This document shows positions 48,816 through 59,585 of a DNA stretch of 64,000 nt, piece after piece; position 1 is the stretch's first letter, and each line of letters opens with the position of its first letter. This stretch comes from Oscheius sp. JU75 (lineage: Eukaryota > Nematoda > Chromadorea > Rhabditida > Rhabditidae): contig JASJZC010000002.1 of NCBI GenBank assembly GCA_037178855.1, forward strand, positions 3,348,001-3,412,000, in the 5' to 3' direction. Both the position numbers and the translations under genes were made by a program. Under the pieces are notes generated by a model that was not told where the DNA came from, ran no database searches, and was given only the letters and a program-made list of their open reading frames with translations.

Positions 48816-51800
48816 TCAAACCCGATACTCTGCTATTTATTCTCTCGCTTCTCTCGGCTTGCTCTGCTCCCAAAAGTTCAACGACTTTTGTTACACGACG
48901 ATGGAATTAGTCTCTCGGACCCCCCAAATAAACAATTCCTGCTCGCAGTTCCGTCTTAAAGGATGGATCCCAGGAAGGATCCATCAGAATCTGTCTCCTT
49001 ATATATTAACAGTCCTACGCCTCACTTTGTCTGTGTCTCTTCCGGTCTCTATTTCTGGACTGCTCATTTTCCCAAAAGAGAACACCCTCGCCTAATCTTA
49101 TTGCGGGCTCTCTCTTCATGACCAGGCATAGTCAAAACACTCGCAGAACAATGAAGAACGAATCGGCGATCGTCCAAATGATGTTATTTAGAGCAGTGAG
49201 GACTTCAAGCACTTTTTATTCTGAACGAGTGACGGCTCCAGAATAAGCTGACCTCCTGGTTGCATTCCATTTCTTGACCTCTCTTTTAAGTGTTGGACCA
49301 GGAACACGACGTTTATTAAATTCTTTTTGACTCTTCAAATGCCCTCTCACTCATATATGTTCTGCAAGAAACTGCCAAAAAGTTGTAAAACTCATAACCT
49401 GAATTTAAAAGTCTGGTCGAAGAGTGGCTCCTTCTCTGAAAACCACGTGAGCTGTTCGCATTTGGTTTCTCAAGTTAGCCGTTAGCATGGTGAAGGGTAT
49501 GGTTTATGAAGCTTCAGATCTATCCAGTGTTCCTCGAGTGTCAGTCAGATCGTCTTCAAACTCTAGTGCCTATGTCCAAATAGTTAATGAAAACAGAAGC
49601 AATCTTGCCCAATCTTAATTGCACTTTTCGTTCAAAAAGTTTTGTAAACTTACAATATTCGATTTTTTTTTTACAAGTTTCTACTGAACTCTATATAGCA
49701 ATACTTGGATGGGAAGATGGGTCGAGGGATGGGAAATGGGTTGAAAGAGTGAAATGGAAGTGGGTTCAAGGAAAGGGAAGTGGCTCAAAGAGTGGGAGTG
49801 GATTTAGCTGATTAGCAATGATCATTAGCAATCGTTTTACAGGGGAAAGGGCAAAGTAGCTACGCCCCAAAGGGGCACAACAAGTTAAGCGGCCTAACTT
49901 GTACTCTGGAAAGTCCTGCCTTCCAACTGTTACTGTGTTCGGCTCACTCTTTCCGACCTTTGCCATAGACTCCTTGTACTTTTTCCTTGATACATAGTCT
50001 GCTGTCATGTTATGGAACCTTCAAGGAGTTCTCTCTTTTTATTTGATCGGAGCTACTTCCTACTGACAATGAGTCGCGTCAAGAGACTAGAGGTTCCTCT
50101 TTCGTCTCTAAAGGAAATTAACTTGACTCTCTTTCTCAGCACCTCAACTTCAAAACTGCCACATTTATTACAACACGTAGCAAACTCTCTCACATCTATC
50201 TATGTTTTCAACGGGGGTCAAAGACTCCGTCCTTATTGGTTAATAGAGTCGTTCTCTTTCTGCAAGGCCCCTCATTCCCAAAAGGTGACTTGATTAGTGA
50301 CCCAGAACACTTGCAGCGATCATGAGCAGATGATGTGAACCGGAAAAAGAGTCTTTCTTAGGTAATATTCTAAGAGTCCTTCGAATAATTTAGCTGAAAA
50401 CCTCTTGACCTTTCGTACTATTTTGACAAGTCTGTTTACGCGTCTTTTCCGCCTCTTCCGACTTGATTAGGGGCGCTCAATCAAACTCTTTCACTCACTG
50501 GAACGTCTGTTCTCACCTTTAATCTCTCGGTCAGTGTAAGGCGAAATGCAAAATTGACAATTAATTTTCGAATGGACGAGCAGTTTGGTTTTCACACGGT
50601 CTTCCCATTTCAGGACACTTGACTCTTTTGGCACGTCCCAAAAAAAGACAGCTTGTTCATAATCAACCTGGTAGGCGGAATTCCATTTTCGGCACCAGTC
50701 ACGTCCACTTCCAGAGCTCGATTGGGAGCACAAGGTGTGCTCCTTCCTGTTTTGGCAAGATGATCTAGGATTTTTGAGATGTTCGTCATTTGACCATGAG
50801 GATTGGTAAACCAACTTCTTGTTTCTATTTTTGTGAGCTATCCACCCACATCCGTGAGCCTAAAGCTTCCTGGGAAGAAGATTTGCGATCCCTTCTCTTT
50901 TCGAACCCATGCTGTTTCCAGTAAGCTTTTCAAACTTCCTAACTTCTTATGTTTGAACCAATGCTTGTCCTATTGAGTGAGGAAAGATTCAAAGACTTTC
51001 ACCTTTGAGAAAAACCTTATGAGAGATACTGACTCTCTCTCTCTCTCTCAGTACTACTCTACCTCCTATGGTTATTCGCAAATACCAATTTCTTTCGACG
51101 TTTCGCGCGGAACTCTGCGAAAGTTACAATGGCCCAGTCGTTTTTATGACAACACCAAGCCTCACTAACTATCATAAGAATCTTCGATGTTAGCTGAGCA
51201 CTATGTTGTTTTTCTAGTCAATTTGGCTCGCTGTTTTGACAGAAATTATCCAGTTGCTTAGAGAGCAACAGTTACCCTACTTGGTAGAAGAAAACATTTA
51301 ACCTTCTGCTCGTTCTGGGAGACTGAAAGAGAAGCCTCCTACAAAAAAAAACCCTATCTTCAGTACTTCTCATTATCTCTAACTCAATTTGGAAAAGAAG
51401 AATAGAGAGTTCAGTCTCCTGAATGACTCTCCAGGTCCTATCTCCCCTTTTCCACGTGACTTTTGGACCATATGTTTTGGCTCAAGACTCCCACACTTTT
51501 GGCAGACCACCATCCGCTCTAATCTGGTCCTTGTGTGGCTGCGCTCCTCTGTTCGGAATGTGTTAACCTCTTCTCCCCGTCACCTAATGCAGTTTCTCCG
51601 GTCATCTGCATATGCATGAATTCCGCTTCGTTCCTTCTGCTCCTCCAGCTTTCTGTTTTCGCTCCTTGATCAACCAATTAGTCTCCCAACAAATAGACAA
51701 TTTTCGGACGTGACCACTCACGAGGAGGGGCTGATTTCACTTTCCAGATTGTTACCCTTGGCTGCCCGAAACCTGTCAATCTCTTCGCTCAACTCTTATC

Positions 51801-51822
51801 CGATTCTCGATTTTTTTCAGCC
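48816..51822. other. 3-kb region without a supported gene
   Basis: No assembled gene. A repeat-like stretch of G-rich units lies at 49700-49800 (GGGAAGTGG-like). A 107-codon reverse-strand frame at 50814-50491 contains WCRKWNSAYQVDYEQAVFFW and a Cys pair but has no splice context or known family. A CT microsatellite lies at about 51032. The region ends in TTTTTTTCAG before the anion-channel ATG and is likely its promoter. Confidence 0.4.
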
Positions 51823-54087
51823 ATGATCTTCCTCATAACCTTTCTGGCCGCCAGTTTACGAGCAGAGGATAGGGTCTTTGTATCTCTGAGCAAAGAGTTC
51901 TTGGACCTTCTCAATAATGAGACTTACTACAATAAGTATGCCACTCCTACACAGAGTGAAAGTGAGTCAGTAGTTGTTTTCGTCTACTTGCTTTCAGGAA
52001 TAGCTACCAACGTGTCGCTGTCCATGTTTATTGAGGGGATATCTTCGTTCAGTGCTCAAACTATGGATTTTCAATTGGATATCTACTTCCAACAGGTGGG
52101 ACCTACTAAACATCAGGGAAACTCAAAGGATAAAAAACGTTTTTGCTGGTTTTCTAGTATTAGGGAGACAGAAGCTAAGTAGCCCTACAGCGCCTAACTG
52201 AAGGCAGGCCTTATCAGTACTGGCGTAGAGCCTGTGAAAAATGTCAGACTTTTTGGACGGAGGAATTTTTTTTGGGACAGCTGAGCCTGACGACTCCGGT
52301 AGAACCCACTGATGATAGACTTGGAAGAAGAGAGATATTCCGGGAGACGGCATTTCGTACAGAAGTACAGATCCAATAGTGGCTATCTCGAATGTGCAAG
52401 ACTTGTCGAGAGTTATCCAGTATGATTCTTTACAAACTGATAGGTACAGGATGTAAAATGACATTTTTGACAGGTTACATCGCTGTCAATAGCCGGCTTA
52501 TAACCTGAGCTTGAGTGGTAGAAAAAGGAGCCTGCGGAAAGATTCCAAATTGCTCATTCATAAAAAAAAATACAGAAAACGTTTTCTCTTTCAGGAGTGG
52601 GTCGACACACGTCTGGCACACAACAACAACGCTCCCATTCTGGTCAAAGACAAGTCCGTCTTCGACAAGATGTGGCATTCAGGTTTGTCCCTCTCCTTCA
52701 TTCATTTTACTCCGAGTATAGACATCTACTTCGCGAACGCTCGTTCCGCCATCTTTCAGGTATTCCCCATACTCTAACTCTATAAAAAAAAAGTTTAGGA
52801 CGTGACAGATGACAATTTTCTGGTCTGGGTCTACCCAGACGGCAGGATCTGGTATGACACGAGGATTTCGTTGGTCAGTTCCTGTAACATGGACCTGTGG
52901 AAGTACCCTCTCGACACCCAAAAGTGTACACTACGGATTCTTTCTTGTAACTTTTCCATAATTGCATTGAACCCAAAAGTGTTCAGATGCATATCCTCTC
53001 TCTGTCCTACAACTCAAATGGACAGAGAAGCCGAATTTCCCAGCGATCGACTACAACAAGGAGATCACCATGCCTGACATGAGACTAACTTCAATTGACT
53101 TGGGACACTGTAATGGGACCTACGCCACAGGAAACTGGAGCTGTCTGAAGGCAGTTTTCACTGTCGAAAGGGAGTTGATGCATCATATCATGCAAACCTA
53201 CATTCCTACTTCCCTAATCGTCATCATTTCTTGGTAACATTGAGAATTTGGAGGTGGCAAGAGAAGTTTTAGGTTCAACTTCTGGCTAGACGTGGACTCT
53301 GCCGCTGCCAGAGTATCGCTGTCCATCACTACCTTGCTCACCATTTCAACACAGGCCAATGCTGTGAAGTTGGCCCTGCCTGAAGTGTCCTATGTGAAAG
53401 CCATCGATGTCTTCATGGGCTTTAGTATGGTTGGTCTTTCTGGTACTTTGGATGCGGGACATGTTCAAACTATGCTCGATCATCAATAATTCGAAAACTG
53501 TTCCTGCCTGTCACAAAGCACTTGGTTTCAGTCCTTCGTTTTCTCCGTGATGATAGAGTTCACCGTATGTCACTACGCGCGAAACCGCGAAGTTCTCGCG
53601 AGCAAAAATATGGACAAGTTCTCGACCGTGGACACAGCCCTGTCCACCCTTTTTGGACCAATGGTCCCTATGAAGGAAACTGTGAGACTCTTGGATTCCT
53701 AATCAATTAAGCCATTCAGAGCGAAGAAGAATACATCCAGAACGGGCAGATGGGAATAATGATGGAGCAAGACGCCGAGGATGTCCGTCATCGGAGCCGA
53801 ATGTCCAGCCTGCCGACTATGGGACAGATGACCGAGAGACTACATAGGAAGAAGTCAAGACAAGGCTACCTTAAACAACAGGTTTTAGTGGCTTTTGTGG
53901 AATCGATAAAAAGTCGCTTCAGGTCCTGAAAGCCTCCCAGAGGGCCATGAACTGGACGAGGCAGCTCCGAACCCTTAGAGGAAGAAGGATAGCAATGAAA
54001 ATCGATCAGAGGTGTAGAATCATCTATCCGTGTGTCTTCTTGTCCTTCAATCTGGCCTACTGGAGTTACTATATGGTCTTCACATGA
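51823..54087 (+). CDS. Cys-loop ligand-gated anion channel subunit (GluCl/Gly-like)
   Basis: A pentameric neurotransmitter-gated channel. ATG 2 nt after TTTTTTTCAG; signal peptide MIFLITFLAASLRAED. Ligand domain: EWVDTRLAHNNNAPILVKD, VWVYPDGRIWYDTRISL, and Cys-loop CNMDLWKYPLDTQKC with the canonical 13-residue spacing. A second Cys pair (HCNGTYATGNWSC) is as in GluCl and glycine receptors. TM1 begins YIPTSLIVIISWFNFWL; TM2 ARVSLSITTLLTISTQ fits an anion pore, but the usual Pro at -2' is Ala (SAAARVSL). TM3 is IDVFMGFSM + VFVFSVMIEFTV; TM4 is IIYPCVFLSFNLAYWSYYMV at the C-terminus. Stop TGA 54085-54087, AATAAA 54159. Confidence 0.92.
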
Positions 54088-54158
54088 CCCAGATTCAAAT
54101 CCCAAGCAAAACTCTCTCATCCCCAACACGTGTCTATTTTGATTTTTCCTCCTCGTTC

Positions 54159-54164
54159 AATAAA
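54159..54164 (+). terminator. Poly(A) signal AATAAA between channel and receptor genes
   Basis: Lies 72 nt after the channel stop and about 60 nt before the acceptor of the next gene. Confidence 0.6.
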
Positions 54165-54238
54165 GAGTCCTTTAATTCGCGTAATTGGACCTCTCATCAT
54201 CTATTCGGCCGTGTTCAAACAGAGCCGCCCTTTTTGGG

Positions 54239-56167
54239 ATGCTGCTGCCTCCCCGACGACAGATTACCGACTTCCCGACGGTCAAGTTGGCACTGATTTT
54301 GGGTCTGGGAGAATGGTAACTGTTCTTTTAGGATTAGTATAAAAGTCTCTTTAGGGAGCAGTCGAAATGGCGGAGACAACAGCGTCTGTACAAGATCGTG
54401 GTCATCTTGGGTATGGTAAGCATTCTCTCTCTCTCTCTCTCTCTGACAGTCTAGGAGCCTTCTTACCCTGTTCCTCTCATCGTATAACCTTCTATTGTCC
54501 TTGCTTATCGCTGCTTCTGTTCCACCCTTACTGTAAACCGGACTTCGCCTTCTCCTTACCCTGTCCGTCTGTCCGTCGTTTCCAGTCTATGCCAAGCGAC
54601 TCACTTGTCTTATATCTTCGGGTTCGTGACTGTGGATAGGTTCAGACACAATCAGATCCCTTAGATCTACCCGACCAGCCCTCCCCAAAATCTAACCAAA
54701 CTAAGACGTAGTTTGAACCATTCCAGCTGACACTCGGCTTCCGTCGCATCCTCCAACTGCCTACACTTTGCACAAAGAAATGGAATGACTGGCTCTTCGA
54801 GCCGGCTGGTCAGCTGATCTTCGTGAATGCACTCTTCTACTTCAGGTTTCTACCATAATCTTCCATAATTTCCATTTAGCGGTGCTGTAGCAGCTATCCT
54901 TCTTCACGTCTTCCACAAAAACGACGTGATTCTCAAGCAGGACATCGAAAGTCGGGTGGACAAGGAATCATATAGGAAGTGTTTTTACTTAATGATTGGT
55001 TGCACAGCCTATGGACTGCTTGTGGGAGTATCTGGACTCTGTGGTAAGTCAATTAGTCGATTGACCATTCTCCCTCAGTTTCAGCCTTCTACCTCCATGG
55101 ATTAGGAGAGATTCCTCCGCTTTTCGGGAAGTGTCTAGGATGGATTGTGTTGGAATTCTACTGTGTACGTTGCACTGTAACTCCCAATTTATAGGTTTTC
55201 AGAACTTTCTCTGCCAAAACTCCCTGAATCTCATGGCAGCCAGCATATATCAAGCTCTATCGGTGCTGAAGAGGAAAATCGAGGATTTAGAGGTGGTTAT
55301 GGGCTCAAGACCAGTGTTGGAATTTTTTTGATCACCCAGTGACACAAATTCAGGAAGAACAACCTAGAAGAGTACATGAATAAGCTGAAAACAGTCCAAC
55401 GTCTTCACTTCGAAGTTGTCAACACAAAAGAAATCCTTCAGAGACAGTACGGGTTTCCCACTCTCTATGCTTACGCCGTCTCCATTCCATGTCTCTGTTT
55501 CCTCGTCTACCTCTTACTCAAGAACATTAATGTAAACCTTTGACTCATTCATTGACAGGTCGCCTTTCAGGAAGCAATCCCGCTGGTTCTGTCTATCTGT
55601 CTATGGTTTTTCTCCAACTTGGGAGCCTTGACTGCCATAAGTTTTGTAGCATTCGACATCGATCAAGGAGTAGGTTGTAGTATTTATTTGTTCCAGGGGT
55701 CTCAAGCCTTTTGGTCGTTCAAAATAACGAACTACAAATGCTGAAGATTGCTTGAGGTCTCGTCATGAAATGGACAAAAAAAATTGTCAAGCGGTTAACT
55801 TAGCCAAAAAGAACCTGAGGTCCTGTCACGGACAATATCTTCTCTTTTAGAGTGAAAGACTGGTCGCCAGTTCCATCCGAATGTCCAATAATATTCTTGG
55901 GAAACACTCGGACCTTGCTTTGCTCGTAACTCATCCCATAAATTCAAAACCATACCAGCTTTAGTCCTATTCTAACCTACTCCACAGCCAGATTCAATCC
56001 TCGAGGCTCACTTTCAACGCCTGTGGCTACTTCGAACTCAAAAAGAACATTCTGATTACGGTAAGTGAGTTTTTTTTTTTGCTTTGCACTGACTGTTTCA
56101 GCTCTTCTCCACGATCCTGACCAATTTCCTCATCTTAGTCCAGTTCAGCAAAGACGACTGGTATTGA
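54239..56167 (+). CDS. Gustatory-receptor-like seven-helix protein (GR/LITE-1 type)
   Basis: Exons include 54239-54315, 54355-54415, one or more unresolved around 54587-54720, about 54727-54846, 54881-55043, about 55081-55178, about 55195-55292, about 55356-55531, 55560-55668, 55851-55924, about 55988-56059 and 56102-56167 (stop TGA). Several hydrophobic segments follow, for example LFEPAGQLIFVNALFYF, YLMIGCTAYGLLVGVSGLC and LYAYAVSIPCLCFLVYLLL. The C-terminus has the diagnostic layout of the invertebrate gustatory receptor superfamily: ACGYFELKKNILITLFSTIL, then TNFLILVQF in place of TYxxxxxQF. Starts about 150 bp after the anion-channel gene. One junction near 54600 is unresolved. Confidence 0.72.
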
Positions 56168-56213
56168 GATTGAAAAGACATAAAACAGTTTTTTTCACAT
56201 ACAAAGTACAGAA

Positions 56214-56773
56214 TTAGAGGACGGAGGAAAAGAATTTGTTCGGAGAGGAGACGGGAGTGTTGTTCGGGACGCAGGGAAGGAGGAAGGCACGTTGAGGCTT
56301 CTCCTGCTTATCGTCTGGCTCGATCTTGATCGGAGTCATATCAGGCGTCAGTCCCATCTTCAGCATCTGCTTTTTGTTCTTGACACGACGATTAGTGAAC
56401 CAAACCTGAAAGCCCTTCGGTTTCTCGTTTAAAAATGCACATACATAGATACGATGCTCTTCCGCGCCTATCTGATCAGCTATATGTTGGCGGAATTTTC
56501 TTTTCGGATTGGCTTCCGTCAAGAAGACGGCCTCCATGACGGCCAGCTGCTCCTCGGAGAATCTCTGACGCTGTCTGTATGGACGAGGCCTTGGAAGAGA
56601 CTGAGGTTGCGAATGGGAAGTCTGCAGAACTGTGTACATCTGCGACATCGTGTAGTTGAATCCTTGGCCAAGGAACAACGGACAGGACATCGTAGGCGTC
56701 ATGTTATCTGAATTCGGTCGTAGATGCGAGAAGAATAGATCTCACCTCCAAGAGCTTCCTGTAGTTGGTTCAT
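56214..56773 (-). CDS. Divergent T50 homeobox transcription factor 3
   Basis: Reverse-strand exons 56773-56746 (28 nt), 56707-56445 and 56405-56214 (stop TAG); about 160 residues. The start MNQLQEALGDNMTPTM is the same leader pattern as homeobox genes 1 and 2, followed by a Gln/Ser/Pro linker with GQGFNYTMSQMYTV shared with gene 1. The homeodomain begins RQRQRFSEEQLAVMEAVF; helix 3 reads VWFTNRRVKN, with Thr at position 50, an unusual residue there. The helix-3 intron is at the family position. MTPIKIEPDDKQ follows the homeodomain. ATG sits directly behind CGTCACAG. It is convergent with the receptor gene. Confidence 0.9.
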
Positions 56774-57075
56774 CTGTGACGAGAGAAGATTGTTCGACTG
56801 ACGGGAGAGTTCGCTTCTGAATTGGTTATTCAACAGGCTCTTGTTCAAGTATCAGTTCAAGTAGAAACACTGAAAAAGATCAAAGGAACTCACCAAAGAA
56901 GATCCTGACGTCGTCGCTGTAGATATGAGTTCTTGCTCGCAGCGAGCAGTTCCGCTTTTAAAAGTTTTAAATTTGGAGTTTCGTAGTTTTGCATTGAAAA
57001 TGGTAAATCGAATAGCTTTCGCGTCTAGAAGGGACAGTAGACTTGGATGCAGAATGTCCATACCAGCGCCATCCC

Positions 57076-57279
57076 CTAGTCTTGACAGCTTCGAATTTTT
57101 GAACTATGCGGCTGAGAAGAAGAAGATTTGGGAACCGTGAACATCTGCGGCAGCATGTAGTTGAATCCTTGGGCAATGGCCGATGGACAGGGCTGCATCG
57201 GCATCATCTTGTCTAAAAAAATACTTTGTTTGGACAAAATAGAGAACTCACTTTGTGGAAATTGCTGTAGCTGGTCCAT
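57076..57279 (-). pseudogene. Homeobox copy lacking its homeodomain
   Basis: Reverse-strand exon 57279-57252 (28 nt) and 57212-57076 reproduce the start of homeobox gene 1 (MDQLQQFPQ, then MMPMQPCPSAIAQGFNYMLP). They then diverge and stop at TAG after about 54 residues. No homeodomain sequence lies downstream before the next gene. It is the broken end of the inverted duplication. It could still make a short peptide but cannot bind DNA as a homeodomain. Confidence 0.8.
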
Positions 57280-58465
57280 CTGTGGCGAGAGGAGATTCTT
57301 CCACTGAAGAAAGAGTTCGTTTATGAAAGCTGTCAAGTCTTGTCAAGAGCATTACTTTAGCGTTCTTGAATCAAAAGTAGAGTCTAGCTTTTCAGAGCAG
57401 AGAATCTATCAGAGAAGAACCAAAAGTTCCACTTACCGAGGAACCAAGAGGCTTCTGTCGGTGTTGCTGTCGTAATGAGCTGTAGATTGCTCTCCTTGAA
57501 ACATCGCTATTATAGTCTTTGCAAATACTTTTATTTGCAATCAGAACATGCTTTTACTCTTGTTGAATGCAAAGTTTTTGATTGGAAACCAAAAGACTGC
57601 TTATTACTCTCTCTGAACAACAATGTCGACATCTGCAAGTAGCCGGTTAGTGTTCTTAGAGTTCTCCTAAGAAGTAGCGTCTACTTCCAGTCCGTCTGGC
57701 AACTTTCTCTCGATGAAGAGGGACTCAACTCCGCCTCCGTCAAGCCGTCTCCTGATTAAGCTCTACGGAGATGCGACTTGGGCACCTGTGCGTCTTGTGA
57801 AGAAAAAGAGACTCGGTCTCGTCGTGGCCATTCCGTTCGTGTTGGAGGAGGACGATGAGGTGGAGGAAAAGGAGGAAAAGATGAGGGAAGAAGTCGATCT
57901 GGCTACTGGAGACTCGCCCGGAGTCAATCTGGAGAGACTCTCGCTCACTCCGCCACCTAATACAATCTTCCTTCGTCGTCAGTACGGCGATCTGACCCAT
58001 GCACCCTCGTCCGATCGCTCCACGCCGCGACTCGCCTTTCGATCCTCCAACCTTCGTCCAGCTCGTCTCCACTTTGAAGAGGACTAATCTCGTCACCAAC
58101 ATGTTATGGATATTCGGTAAAACTTTTGGTTTTTCTCCGTATTCTTTCTGTTACTGTCAATTGTTCTTTGACTCTCCTTCCCACCTACTTCCTGTGTTCT
58201 TGTCACGGAAGTATCCCTGTCCCCTTGTTATCTTTAGCAGTCTCTTCAAAGTTCATTACCGTCCAAAGTACTGTGCAATATTGTCGGGGACAGGCATTCG
58301 ATTCTCTAGAACCACATCATCGCCGTTATTATCCTGTTCGAGCTCGAGAACTTCTGCGAAATGGGTAGAGTACTTGCTGAGGTCCATGGCTATCGACAGC
58401 TTGTTCAGATCGATCTCATCTTGTACTTTCAGTCGAGACAGACTTTCTCTGGCCTCTGCAGCTCC
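57146..58465. repeat. Arm B of the 1.3-kb inverted duplication
   Basis: Reverse complement of 14450-15781. Ends are sharp: at 58465 the match stops inside the short unknown gene, and at about 57146 inside the homeobox copy. Confidence 0.9.
57623..58087 (+). CDS. Unknown two-exon protein, copy B
   Basis: Exons 57623-57645 and 57691-58087 (stop TAA), spliced exactly as copy A at 15292-14828. The only protein differences I see are Phe for Cys near the start of exon 2 (GNFLS against GNCLS) and the last residue (Asp against Glu). No disabling change in either copy. The segment LIKLYGDATWAPVRLVKKKR and the acidic run are unchanged. Divergent from the truncated homeobox copy, sharing the duplicated promoter. 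Family unknown. Confidence 0.7.
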
Positions 58466-58471
58466 AGGCAT
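58256..58471 (-). CDS. Short unknown protein, copy B
   Basis: Starts MPGAAEARESLSRLKVQDE and ends NIAQYFGR TAA; 71 residues. Near-identical to copy A (14438-14659) after the first few codons, with Ser for Leu after LNKL. Its start codon comes from non-duplicated DNA at the breakpoint. It lies 45 bp downstream of the F-box gene's stop on the same strand. Confidence 0.5.
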   Translation of the reverse strand: MPGAAEARESLSRLKVQDEIDLNKLSIAMDLSKYSTHFAEVLELEQDNNGDDVVLENRMPVPDNIAQYFGR

Positions 58472-58515
58472 CTTGGCTGATATCCAGACTTCTTTCAGTC
58501 TAAACTATAACTCGA

Positions 58516-59585
58516 CTAGTAATGGAGTCTTGCCCACCTCGTTTTCATCTCCAAACTGACCAATGACTGTGCTGTCACCTTCATACAGCCTCGAATGTCC
58601 AAAAGTCTTAGTCGATGCCGTTTCTCGTCACAAAAATGATTGATTCCAGCGTCTGTGATGAATGTGAAGGCGATATACAGTTTCTCAAGCCTGTGTTCTT
58701 TGATTTCTGAGAGACAGGCATTAATTTTACCTCAGATTAGTCGAGAAAGCCTTCAGGACCTGGTCATTGATAGCCGCAATCTCAGAGACGTTGAGGACTG
58801 TCAAAGCTGGAAGTAATGTCAGCTTTGACAATTCACTGTTCGCTATTTTGGAGCAGTGACGAAGAAGGACTGTCTCCAGGCTCTGAACTAGTTACACCAC
58901 TGGGAGAATGTCTAAGTACCTTCTTCTTGAGGATAGCCGGGAAAGAGTCACTGTAACTGGCCAAATTGTGTACATAGTTGAGATCAAGGTGTTTTAAGCG
59001 AGGAAGGATGTCCCTTCTGGAGAGAGCAGCTAGGAAATTGCACTCTATTATGCAGCCTTCCAGAGAGAGACTTTCCAGTCTGAGAAATCATTGTTTCGAC
59101 TACTTGTTGCCCAACCTTTTGGGGAAACTTTTGATTTTGACTGAGCAGATATTCGCATTCCAGATTCTAAATTTTTTCAATTTGGTCATCCTCCTTCCAA
59201 TCAGTTCCAAAACACTGTTCGTTACAGTCGACTGCGTGCCCTGTTCAGGTTTCCGTACCACGAATCCCTCAATACTGAACAGAATCTTCAAAAAGTAAAA
59301 GCTGTCTCTCACCACAGATTGACCACTCCAACCGCAAATGGACTTTTTATAAAAGCAGTCAGTTGATAGAGGCAGATGCGGTCGTTTCCTTCAAAGGCGA
59401 CAGTTTCCCATAGTTTGTGGGCCCGACTGGCTGACCTGAACTGCCTCGAGACTCTGAAATACGAAACTTTGAAGTTTTTGTAGAGTAGCCTACCCAGCCA
59501 GACGAGTTATCTCTCTCGGACCGCCGACCTTGCTCAAAATCTGGACCAGAACATGATCTGGGAGTCTATCAATCCTATTTTCCAT
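58516..59585 (-). CDS. F-box protein with leucine-rich repeats
   Basis: A probable substrate receptor of an SCF ubiquitin ligase. ATG 59585 lies 4 nt after CTTCAG. Exon 59585-59494 and the next (from 59453) encode a clear F-box: RIDRLPDHVLVQILSKVGGP, REITRLAGVSRQFR, ASRAHKLWETV. Downstream come LRR-like units: LSLEGCIIECNFLAAL, LPRLKHLDLNY, LETVLLRHCSKIANSEL, LTVLNVSEIAAINDQVL, LEKLYIAFTFITDAGI and LRLLDIRGCMKVTAQSL, ending TAG at 58516. The join before the last exon (58706) is one base out of phase with the preceding exon under the only nearby 24-nt gap, so an exon boundary is missed or there is a frameshift. Confidence 0.78.

Noticed and set aside
50491..50814. 107-codon reverse frame
   Set aside because: No start or splice context, no recognisable domain.
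54423..54450. CT dinucleotide repeats (also about 30920, 42270, 51032)
   Set aside because: Simple microsatellites within introns or near acceptors; no further structure.
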